A stretch of DNA of 5,132 nt from assembly GCA_945860255.1 (NCBI GenBank), contig CAMAQI010000176.1:1-5132 (forward strand), given 5' to 3'. Origin of the DNA: Methylacidiphilum caldifontis. GTDB taxonomy: Bacteria > Verrucomicrobiota > Verrucomicrobiia > Methylacidiphilales > CAMAQI01. The position numbers and the translations under genes are program-made. Position 1 is the first letter of the stretch; each line of letters opens with the position of its first letter. The notes beneath the pieces were generated by a model. That model did no database searches. It was not told the DNA's origin and saw only the letters and a list, made by a program, of their open reading frames with translations. Of this stretch, positions 1-5,132 are shown in pieces.

Positions 1-546
1 GAGGGGACCCTCGATACTCCCGAAAACAAGCATCGCCATATTTCCCACTTAATTGCCCTTTATCCCGGCCGCCAGATCTCCTTGCAAAAGACGCCGGCAC
101 TTGCTGAAGCGGCACGGATTTCATTGAATGCACGAGGGGATATCAGCACGGGTTGGAGCATTGCTAACAAGATCAATCTGTGGGCTCGCCTACAGGATGG
201 AGATCGCGCTTACAAACTTGTGTCAGATCTTCTTCGTCATGGCATTCTTCCTAACCTGTTCGACACCTGTCCTCCTTTCCAGATTGATGGTAACTTTGGA
301 TACACCGCCGGGGTCTGCGAAATGCTCCTCCAGAGCCACCTTGATGAAATTCATCTACTCCCCGCGCTCCCCAAAGCTTGGCCCACAGGAAGCGTTAAGG
401 GGCTCCGTGCCCGCGGGGGGTTCATTGTTGATATCGATTGGAAGGATGGAAAGGTCATCTCCTACCGGATCTCCTCCTCTAAGCCGTCACAAGTGAGTAT
501 CCGGGTCAATGGGGAAAAGAAAACGATCAACTCAGAAAAAATATAA
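1..546 (+). CDS. GH95 family alpha-L-fucosidase-type glycoside hydrolase, C-terminal part (5' end outside window)
   Basis: The reading frame is open from base 1 to the TAA at 544-546, giving 181 codons; GH95 enzymes usually have about 750-900 residues, so most of the protein lies upstream. Visible GH95 landmarks in order are HRHISHLIALYPG (bases 31-69), RGD.STGWSIANKINLWARLQDGD (about 136-204), PPFQIDGNFGYTAG.CEMLLQSH (271-339) and LLPALPKAW..GSVKGLRARGGF (355-423). This covers the end of the (alpha/alpha)6 barrel and the C-terminal beta domain. The Asp in FQIDGNFG (286-288) sits where the family's catalytic base is expected from memory of bifidobacterial AfcA (Asp766); that mapping is inferred. 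The family hydrolyses alpha-1,2-L-fucosyl or alpha-L-galactosyl linkages with inversion. Export cannot be judged because the N-terminus is missing. The next gene starts 2 bases after the stop, so the two form an operon. The family call is firm; the substrate is not. Confidence 0.93.
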   Translation, partial: EGTLDTPENKHRHISHLIALYPGRQISLQKTPALAEAARISLNARGDISTGWSIANKINLWARLQDGDRAYKLVSDLLRHGILPNLFDTCPPFQIDGNFGYTAGVCEMLLQSHLDEIHLLPALPKAWPTGSVKGLRARGGFIVDIDWKDGKVISYRISSSKPSQVSIRVNGEKKTINSEKI

Positions 547-548
547 TT

Positions 549-584
549 ATGAAAAATACTATGAAAAATACTATGAAAAATAAT
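549..584 (+). repeat. Tandem 12-bp repeat (x3) at the start of the secreted-protein gene
   Basis: Three consecutive copies of a 12-mer are present: ATGAAAAATACT at 549-560 and 561-572, and a copy with one change (ATGAAAAATAAT) at 573-584. A fourth ATGAAAAA begins at 585. Translated, they give MKNT-MKNT-MKNN-MKK. The unit equals four codons, so gain or loss of copies keeps the frame and only changes the number of positively charged residues and start codons ahead of the signal peptide. Slipped-strand duplication is the likely origin. Confidence 0.9.
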
Positions 585-2996
585 ATGAAAAAAAGCTCAG
601 TGTTATTGACAATATCCCTGATCGCTTTGATGAGTGTGGCTTTTGCCGAAAATGAACCTCGCTCCGTCTCAGGGATCTATCCGCATCTTACGATGTTTAA
701 TTTAGAAGGCGAATGCGGCACGGGGGCGGTCGTTCCTTGGGCGGGGCGTCTTTGGGTCGTGACTTATGCACCCCATATGCCGAAGGGCTCGACGGACAAG
801 CTCTACGAGATTTCCGAGGGATTGGAGCAGATTATTCGGCCTGAGAGTATTGGCGGAACGCCTGCAAACAGAATGATTCATCGTGAGTCGAATCAGCTTT
901 TCATCGGACCTTACGCCATTGACCTCATGGGGAATGTACGCGCCATTCCTTACTCCAATATGTTTGGCCGTCCCACCGGTAATGCAAGGCATCTTACGGA
1001 TCCGGCAGGAAAAATTTACTGCGCCACGATGGAGGAAGGGCTTTACGAGGTGGATGTTAAAACACTTAATGTGACCGAACTTTGGGCGGATGAAGCCAAA
1101 AAGGAAGGACGTCACTCCGATCTTCCTGGGTACCACGGTAAAGGACTCTACAGCGGACAAGGTCGTATCGTTTATTCAAATAACGGAGATCATGCGAAAG
1201 AAGCGCTGATCAACCCCAGTGTTCCGAGCGGCGTTTTAGCTGAATGGAACGGTAAAGAGGAAAAATGGACGGTTGTCCGCAGAAACCAGTTCACGGAGGT
1301 CACCGGCCCCGGAGGTATTTATGGTGCAAAAGATCCGGCGAACGACCCCTTATGGAGCATTGGTTGGGATCACCGATCGCTTATCTTGCAGGTGCTCGAT
1401 GGTGGAAAATGGACTAGTTTTCGTCTTCCCAAGTCGAGCCATAGTTACGACGGTGCGCATGGATGGAATACAGAATGGCCGCGCATTCGCGATGTCGGTC
1501 AAGGGGATTATGTCATGACAATGCACGGGATGTTTTGGAAATTTCCTGGTGATTTCTCCTCGACAAACGCTCATGCTCCTACGCCGATGTCGAGTTACTT
1601 AAAGGTTATCGGTGATTTTTGTGGGTGGAAGGATCGCGTTGTTCTTGGGTGCGATGACACGGCAAAAGCAGAGTTTCTCAATAAGCGAAAAGCGGCTGGT
1701 AAAATTCCAGAGCCGCAGTCGCAATCCAACCTGTGGTTCGTAAAACGGGAGCGATTGTCTGACCTCGGTCCCGCTATCGGACGCGGTGCTGTTTGGATGA
1801 ATGAAGAGGTCGCCGCAGGCAACGTCTCTGATCCATTTGGCATTGCTGGGTGGCAAAGACGCGGTCTTCACCTTAAACAGGGCGGCTCCACTCCTGTCAC
1901 AATCATTATCGAAGCAAGCACAGCTAAACTCAATGGGTGGGTCAAGATAGGTGAGAAAACAGTCCTACCGGGCGAAGCGACTTGGCTGGAATTAAGACCT
2001 GAGGCTGAACAAGAATGGGTACGCCTACGTTGTGAAAAAGATCTCCATCAAGTTACGGCTGCATTCTCTTTTTCCAATGAAGATAAACGCAGTATAGAAC
2101 CCGCAGAGATTTTTTCAGGACTTGCGGCACTTGGAGATGATAAAGCAATAGGAGGCATCGCTTTCGCTAGGGGTAATGACAAGAGGGATCTCCATTTTCT
2201 TGCGAACACTGCAGCACAGGAAGTGGGGCTCTACTCGCTTGATAGCGCTCTTAACCTTAATCCCGTTAATGAATCCGCCGACCTCGAGTTTGCCCGCAAA
2301 TATCCGATTCCGGCAGGAGTTCTCACCGCCGATGCCGCTTCTGTCGTCTATACTGATGACAAAGGCGCTCGTTGGCGACTTCCCCGAGGAAGCTCAAACT
2401 TCCCTGAATCAGCTCCCATTCGTGTTTGCCGCGAAGTAGCCACTGAACGCAACCTTTTCAACGCATACGGAACATTCTTCGAACTGCCCGCAGAAAACGC
2501 AGGAGGGTTCATCAAGGCACGGGCCATTTCCACACACAATCTCGGTGTGATGGATTATTGTTCCTATCGAGGGCTGTTTGTCATGACCGGTGTTCGCGCC
2601 GACGCCCCTGCAAGTGAACATATTGTTCGCAGTAACGATGGAAAGGCCGCCCTTTGGGTTGGAGCCATCGATGATATTTGGAAAGCCGGCAAACCTCGTG
2701 GCCATGGGGGTCCTTGGCTCAACACCATCGTCGAAGCAGAAAAACCGAGCGAGCCTTATCTCGCCACGGGATATGATAAAAAGAGTCTAGCCCTCTCTCA
2801 CACCAGTAAAGAAAGTGTGAAATTTCGAATCGAAGCGGATATCACTGGCAACAAAGAATGGGCTAACGTCCAATCTTTTGTCGTTCCTGCCGGTAAAACC
2901 ATCGAGTACACCTTTCCAGAAGCGTTTACCTCATACTGGTTTCGAATTATTGCAGAAAAACCGACGACAGCGAGTGCGCAATTTACCTACGAGTAA
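549..2996 (+). CDS. Large secreted protein of unknown function, possible beta-propeller, co-transcribed with GH95 gene
   Basis: This is an 815-residue protein that I do not recognise by name. Residues 13-33 (MKK, then a hydrophobic core ending SVAFA) form a clear Sec signal peptide with cleavage expected after AFA at Ala33, before ENEP; there is no lipobox Cys and no other membrane segment. Mature-protein landmarks are GECGTGAVVPWAGRLWVVTY (54-73), SIGGTPANRMIHRESNQLFIG (100-120), YHGKGLYSGQGRIVYSNNG (about 195-213) and SIGWDHRSLIL (270-280). These short beta-strand blocks (GRLWVVTY, GKIYCATMEEGLYEVD, GRIVYSNNG) recur every 40-60 residues, which fits a beta-propeller. The last ~60 residues (SVKFRIEADI..., YWFRIIAEK, AQFTYE) look like a terminal beta-sandwich. 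Its place 2 bases behind a GH95 gene suggests a periplasmic or extracellular role in glycan binding or cleavage; that is inference. Start choice is ambiguous: in-frame ATGs lie at 549, 561, 573 and 585, none with a convincing Shine-Dalgarno, so coupling to the upstream gene is likely. ATG 585 gives the most ordinary signal peptide. Confidence 0.9.
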   Translation: MKNTMKNTMKNNMKKSSVLLTISLIALMSVAFAENEPRSVSGIYPHLTMFNLEGECGTGAVVPWAGRLWVVTYAPHMPKGSTDKLYEISEGLEQIIRPESIGGTPANRMIHRESNQLFIGPYAIDLMGNVRAIPYSNMFGRPTGNARHLTDPAGKIYCATMEEGLYEVDVKTLNVTELWADEAKKEGRHSDLPGYHGKGLYSGQGRIVYSNNGDHAKEALINPSVPSGVLAEWNGKEEKWTVVRRNQFTEVTGPGGIYGAKDPANDPLWSIGWDHRSLILQVLDGGKWTSFRLPKSSHSYDGAHGWNTEWPRIRDVGQGDYVMTMHGMFWKFPGDFSSTNAHAPTPMSSYLKVIGDFCGWKDRVVLGCDDTAKAEFLNKRKAAGKIPEPQSQSNLWFVKRERLSDLGPAIGRGAVWMNEEVAAGNVSDPFGIAGWQRRGLHLKQGGSTPVTIIIEASTAKLNGWVKIGEKTVLPGEATWLELRPEAEQEWVRLRCEKDLHQVTAAFSFSNEDKRSIEPAEIFSGLAALGDDKAIGGIAFARGNDKRDLHFLANTAAQEVGLYSLDSALNLNPVNESADLEFARKYPIPAGVLTADAASVVYTDDKGARWRLPRGSSNFPESAPIRVCREVATERNLFNAYGTFFELPAENAGGFIKARAISTHNLGVMDYCSYRGLFVMTGVRADAPASEHIVRSNDGKAALWVGAIDDIWKAGKPRGHGGPWLNTIVEAEKPSEPYLATGYDKKSLALSHTSKESVKFRIEADITGNKEWANVQSFVVPAGKTIEYTFPEAFTSYWFRIIAEKPTTASAQFTYE

Positions 2997-3000
2997 CCTA

Positions 3001-3063
3001 GAGCGTGTCCCAAAAGTAGGAATTTGGCAGGAGGCCAAATTTCTACTTTTGTGGACAGTGCTC
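3001..3063. repeat. 63-bp imperfect palindrome (fold-back element or paired IS ends; may act as terminator)
   Basis: The left arm, 3001-3028, begins GAGCGTGTCC and ends AATTTGGC. The right arm, 3034-3063, is its reverse complement apart from two single-base indels and two mismatches. The loop is the five bases AGGAG (3029-3033). The arms begin with GAGC...TGTCC, which resembles the ends of several transposon families, but I cannot assign one. No clear target-site duplication flanks it. It starts 4 bases after the stop of the secreted-protein gene, and the hipA fragment starts immediately after it. As RNA it would form a stem of about 26 pairs that could stop transcription or protect the mRNA 3' end, but no T-tract follows, so it is not a classical intrinsic terminator. 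A MITE-like or fold-back remnant is my preferred reading. Confidence 0.8.
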
Positions 3064-3582
3064 ACGAATCTGCCTTGGATTTCATTGGTGGCGGCATTGA
3101 AGCTTTTGGCAAATTCTAATCATAAGAAAGACGGGGTCAAATTTTTGAAAGCCCAACTTTTTAATATCATTATTGCGGGTGGAGACGCACACGCAAAAAA
3201 CTTTAGCATTCTTAGAGGAAGGCATGGATTTGCACTGGCGCCCCTCTATGACCTAGTGTCATATCATGGCATTTTAAATAGTTTTCCTCAGAACAAGGCA
3301 CTCGTAAAGTTAGGAGTGCCAATTGCAAACAGAAATCTGTCACTCTTCGACTTAGGGCTTAATGATATACTCTCATGCACGAAAAACCGTTCTCTGATAA
3401 ATGAAGAAATTAGCAACTGGTACCTTTCTGTCAGTGGCGATATAAAGAAAAAAGTGGATGAAGCTCATTCATTATTAGGACCACTAAAACCAGAGGAGAA
3501 TAATGAGATTGAGCTGCTAAAAAGTGCTATCGTTCAAAGAGTTGAAGAAATGAGCGCAGGTGCAATTTTAAAGAAACAGTAG
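3064..3582 (+). pseudogene. hipA: hipA-like toxin kinase, C-terminal remnant (N-terminus missing, probable frameshift)
   Basis: Frame 1 from about 3103 to the TAG at 3580-3582 encodes the C-terminal kinase lobe of a HipA-type protein: LLANSNHKKD, then KFLKAQLFNIIIAGGDAHAKNFSIL (about 3139-3213) and LAPLYDLVSYHGIL (about 3235-3276). The Asp of GGDAHAKN (3184-3186) and of YDLVS (3250-3252) match the catalytic and Mg-binding aspartates of E. coli HipA (Asp309 and Asp332). Active HipA phosphorylates glutamyl-tRNA synthetase and is held in check by HipB. Here roughly the first 270 residues and the ATP-binding lobe are absent, and no hipB is visible. The frame has no proper start: it runs back through the palindrome into the previous gene. 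Bases 3087-3104 read GGGIEA one frame over, matching the GGPxIE-type motif that should precede LLANSN, so an indel near 3100-3106 is likely. The segment is AT-rich (21 G+C of 60 at 3361-3420 against 34 of 60 at 2701-2760), which suggests foreign origin. Confidence 0.85.
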
Positions 3583-3668
3583 GGGCTTGGAGGTTTACAT
3601 AAAAGTGAGCCCGCAAACAATGAGGAAGGTCTACGATGGCGCTCATCCCAGGGCATGAGGTAAATATA
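3583..3668. other. Unassigned spacer between hipA remnant and IS6-type element
   Basis: I see no gene in these 86 bases. A 34-codon open frame starts at ATG 3636 behind AGGAAGG (3623-3629) and runs into the mobile element, ending at the TAA of 3738-3740. Its peptide resembles nothing I know and it is probably chance. A 5-bp GGGCT/AGCCC pairing (3583-3587 with 3608-3612) around a 20-base loop is too weak to call a terminator. The stretch may be downstream flank that came with the hipA fragment. Confidence 0.4.
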
Positions 3669-3787
3669 GGTTCTGTTGCAAAAATCATATTTCCTCCATA
3701 TTTACAAATTTCGATTCTTTATCATCAAGGACTTACATAAGCCAGAAATTGGAATTGTGGTCATTTGCAGGTTTTTGCAACAGAACC
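3669..3787. mobile_element. 119-bp IS6/IS26-type MITE or internally deleted IS
   Basis: The ends are perfect 16-bp inverted repeats: GGTTCTGTTGCAAAAA at 3669-3684 and its reverse complement at 3772-3787. From established knowledge, IS6-family ends read GGTTCTGTTGCAAA (IS257/IS431) or GGCACTGTTGCAAA (IS26), so the match to this family is strong. The 87-bp interior is too short for the ~230-residue DDE transposase and shows no recognisable piece of one, so the element is non-autonomous and needs transposase supplied from elsewhere. IS6 elements normally leave an 8-bp target duplication; the flanks here are TAAATATA (left) and GATTTTTA (right), which do not match. That suggests insertion followed by recombination or adjacent deletion, or replicative cointegrate formation. 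Confidence 0.82.
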
Positions 3788-3849
3788 GATTTTTAAGATT
3801 AACCGATTTATTGATCTGGCAGGAGTGTCTTATTTAGAATCAAAATGGC

Positions 3850-4416
3850 TTACTTCCCCACGAGCGGAATTAGTCGCGGCTCATCTTCGATCACTTCCGG
3901 AAACCTCCCGATCTTCCCGTCGACAAAAAAATTATCGGTCAAATCGTTGTTTGCGGTTGAAACCTCACCGATGATCACCTCAGGAGTGATCGACCAAAAG
4001 GAGTGATAGACGAAGGGATCTATCGTGATACGCTCACCGGCGTCGAGTTGAATCACCTCTCCTGATCGATAAGAGATTTTTTCTCCATTCTTTTTTACTA
4101 AAAATGAAGTTCCCTTTTCTGTCGTTCGAGGATCCCCAGCCCAGAGTTCGACTTGAAAAGATCCCCATCGGCAAATGATATCCTCTTTCTTTAGATGATG
4201 GCAATGCATCGGGACCGGTTTGTTTTCAACGCAGTAAATTAACTTTTCGCAGTATTCAGGCTCTTCAGCGAGATTGATTAAAGCAATAATAAATGAATCA
4301 AACCCCAGTCCGCAGTCCGTAATATCCCATTTAGGATTTGGTGGAATGGCCCAGCCATGGGATTGAAAACAGCGGAGGGCATCCTGATAGGTCTTATTGA
4401 TTTCGGATCGTTTCAT
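3850..4416 (-). CDS. D-lyxose isomerase (D-lyxose ketol-isomerase, cupin fold)
   Basis: This 188-residue cytoplasmic protein matches the D-lyxose isomerase family (EC 5.3.1.15), which interconverts D-lyxose and D-xylulose and usually also D-mannose and D-fructose. Cupin motif 1 is intact at residues 71-85 (HCHHLKKEDIICRWG) with the HxH(x4)E(x6)G spacing, so His71, His73 and Glu78 are the expected metal ligands. Cupin motif 2 (GERITIDPFVYHSFW, 127-141) supplies His138. The tail GEVSTANNDLTDNFFVD and EDEPRLIPLV (150-186) is typical of the family. The length is close to full for the longer E. coli-like members. ATG 4416 is chosen because an in-frame TAG lies 9 bases upstream. The gene is divergent from the AraC-type regulator at 4520 and convergent with the secreted-protein gene. 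No terminator hairpin is seen in the 62 bases (3788-3849) between its stop and the mobile element. The family is firm; the in vivo sugar is inferred. Confidence 0.9.
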   Translation of the reverse strand: MKRSEINKTYQDALRCFQSHGWAIPPNPKWDITDCGLGFDSFIIALINLAEEPEYCEKLIYCVENKPVPMHCHHLKKEDIICRWGSFQVELWAGDPRTTEKGTSFLVKKNGEKISYRSGEVIQLDAGERITIDPFVYHSFWSITPEVIIGEVSTANNDLTDNFFVDGKIGRFPEVIEDEPRLIPLVGK

Positions 4417-4519
4417 AAGCTTAAGCTAATCTCCTCTTGGACCGTGAGCTGCCTTGATCGTGTCATTTTCCGATACTTTTTTGTCTTGGTTTTCTCTTTT
4501 GAAAAACTAAATTAATCCG
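4417..4519. promoter_or_regulatory. Divergent intergenic region between isomerase and AraC-type regulator
   Basis: These 103 bases separate two head-to-head genes and must hold both promoters and probably the regulator's operator. I could not find a sigma-70 pair with normal spacing on either strand. The visible features are a pyrimidine-rich stretch on the + strand (about 4476-4500), two copies of TCTTGG at 4435-4440 and 4484-4489 (49 bp apart, possibly chance), and a perfect 10-bp palindrome AGCTTAAGCT at 4418-4427 next to the isomerase start. Control of the isomerase by the adjacent regulator is inferred from the layout only. Confidence 0.5.
4431..4438 (-). promoter_or_regulatory. Shine-Dalgarno of the D-lyxose isomerase gene, long spacing
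   Basis: On the minus strand the sequence reads AAGAGGAG, a strong match to the anti-Shine-Dalgarno core, but it ends 14 bases before ATG 4416, longer than the usual 5-9. The self-complementary AGCTTAAGCT lies in the gap. No other in-frame start fits this site better, because an in-frame TAG falls between them. Confidence 0.6.
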
Positions 4520-5132
4520 ATGCGACTCCTTTATGCGAAAATCCCCTATCGTGTTTCCGAATCGGTCTATGGCGTTCGCTGGAGTTGGCCCCAAATCGTC
4601 TGCCCCTACCATTATCACACTGAAGTCGAGTTGGTCTGGATCGAAAAGAGCCAAGGTCGGATGTCGTTGGGCGATTACCAAGGATCCTTCGATGAGGGAG
4701 ATCTTTTCCTGATTGGATCAAACGTTCCCCATGTTTTTTATAATACAGCAGAACATCGTTCCATTCCCGGGGCATCAAAGGCTTTGGTGATTCAATTCCC
4801 CCCTGATTTTCTGGGGGAAAAAACGTGGAGGACCCCCGAATTGATCGATGTAGGGCATGTGATTCGGCTGGCGAAGCAGGGAATGCGGTTTGTGGGGGGG
4901 GAAAGATCCGAGATCATTTCCAAAATGAAACGATTTCTCAAAAGCTCTGGAGCGCTCCGGATGGCCCTGTTGCTTGAAATTTTAAACGAGTGGACGGTGG
5001 AGAAGAACCGAGAAATTTTAATGCCTCTTGCAGGATCTGGATCGGCCCCTTGGGAAAAAGATACACGATTTCAAAAGATCCTGAACCTTTTGGCCGATCG
5101 TTTGAATCAACGAATTACACTCCCGGATCTCT
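4520..5132 (+). CDS. AraC-family transcriptional regulator with N-terminal cupin sensor (3' end outside window)
   Basis: The frame is open from ATG 4520 to the window edge (204 codons). The N-terminal part is an AraC-type sugar-sensing cupin: CPYHYHTEVELVWIEKSQG (28-46), with His31, His33 and Glu37, then GDYQGSFDEGDLFLIGSNVPHVFYN (51-75), a near-signature block of this regulator subgroup. A helical linker follows (about 127-160). The last residues, DTRFQKILNLLADRLNQRITLPDL (181-204), match the start of the AraC double helix-turn-helix domain, so about 80-90 residues including both HTH motifs are missing. The ATG is set by an in-frame TAA at 4508-4510. No good Shine-Dalgarno precedes it. It is transcribed away from the D-lyxose isomerase gene, the usual arrangement for a regulator and its target; activation by a sugar ligand is inferred. 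Confidence 0.9.
   Translation, partial: MRLLYAKIPYRVSESVYGVRWSWPQIVCPYHYHTEVELVWIEKSQGRMSLGDYQGSFDEGDLFLIGSNVPHVFYNTAEHRSIPGASKALVIQFPPDFLGEKTWRTPELIDVGHVIRLAKQGMRFVGGERSEIISKMKRFLKSSGALRMALLLEILNEWTVEKNREILMPLAGSGSAPWEKDTRFQKILNLLADRLNQRITLPDL

Noticed and set aside
128..496. A 122-codon + strand frame overlapping the GH95 coding region
   Set aside because: It lies in another frame of a gene with continuous GH95 family motifs, and its peptide has no recognisable features.
3029..3060. AGGAGG in the palindrome loop (3029-3034) followed by GTG at 3051 and 3058 as a new start for the hipA remnant
   Set aside because: Spacing is 16 or more bases, the GTG at 3051 is in the frame that stops at 3117, and the motif is simply part of the palindrome. 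It would also be hidden by the stem.
2878..3582. A single 234-codon gene spanning the end of the secreted-protein gene, the palindrome and the hipA remnant
   Set aside because: Its first ~120 bases overlap the well-supported secreted-protein gene in another frame, and the next 63 are the palindrome; only the part after about 3103 resembles HipA.
3636..3740. A 34-codon open frame with a good AGGAAGG site that runs into the IS6-type element
   Set aside because: The peptide matches nothing known, half of it is encoded by the terminal repeat and interior of the mobile element, and a frame of this length is expected by chance.
3784..3809. Direct repeat AACCGATTT at 3784-3792 and 3801-3809 as a possible target duplication or operator
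   Set aside because: Both copies lie on the same side of the mobile element, the first overlaps its terminal repeat, and similarity stops after nine bases.
3765..3974. A 69-codon + strand frame from TTG 3765
   Set aside because: It starts inside the terminal repeat of the mobile element and most of it is antisense to the clear D-lyxose isomerase gene.
4463..4778. Two minus-strand open frames of 72 and 88 codons
   Set aside because: They are shadows of the AraC-family gene on the opposite strand, whose cupin motifs are unmistakable.

Overview
The window looks like part of a bacterial carbohydrate-utilisation locus with a short scar of mobile and toxin-antitoxin debris in its middle. Gene density is high, coding starts are mostly ATG with weak Shine-Dalgarno signals, and base composition is moderate. 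The combination of a GH95 alpha-L-fucosidase-type enzyme, a very large secreted protein of unknown function and an AraC regulator with a cupin sensor is what one often sees in polysaccharide degraders of the Verrucomicrobiota/Planctomycetota (PVC) group. This placement is a low-confidence guess: no rRNA or phylogenetic marker is present, and no SusC/SusD pair is visible.

Layout. Bases 1-546 (+) hold the C-terminal ~181 codons of a GH95 glycoside hydrolase. Two bases later, 549-2996 (+) encodes an 815-residue exported protein with no function I can name; it is almost certainly co-transcribed with the GH95 gene, and its start carries a tandem 12-bp repeat with four candidate in-frame ATGs. Bases 3001-3063 form a long imperfect palindrome, a fold-back element or remnant of insertion-sequence ends, just past the stop. 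It abuts 3064-3582, the C-terminal third of a HipA-type kinase toxin that has lost its N-terminus, its HipB partner and probably its frame near the break: a pseudogene. After 86 unassigned bases comes a 119-bp element (3669-3787) with perfect 16-bp terminal inverted repeats of the IS6/IS26 type and no room for a transposase.

Bases 3850-4416 (-) encode a complete D-lyxose isomerase of the cupin type with an intact metal-binding motif. It is divergent from 4520-5132 (+), an AraC-family regulator cut by the window edge just as its DNA-binding domain begins. The two share a 103-bp intergenic region.

How the genes fit together: the GH95 enzyme releases L-fucose or L-galactose type residues outside the cytoplasm or in the periplasm, the 815-residue protein probably binds or cleaves the same glycan, and the isomerase and its divergent regulator suggest cytoplasmic entry of an aldose (D-lyxose or D-mannose) into ketose metabolism under sugar control. 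That the two halves belong to one system is an inference; the 787 bp between them look like an insertion/deletion scar. I found no CRISPR array, tRNA, rRNA or convincing riboswitch.
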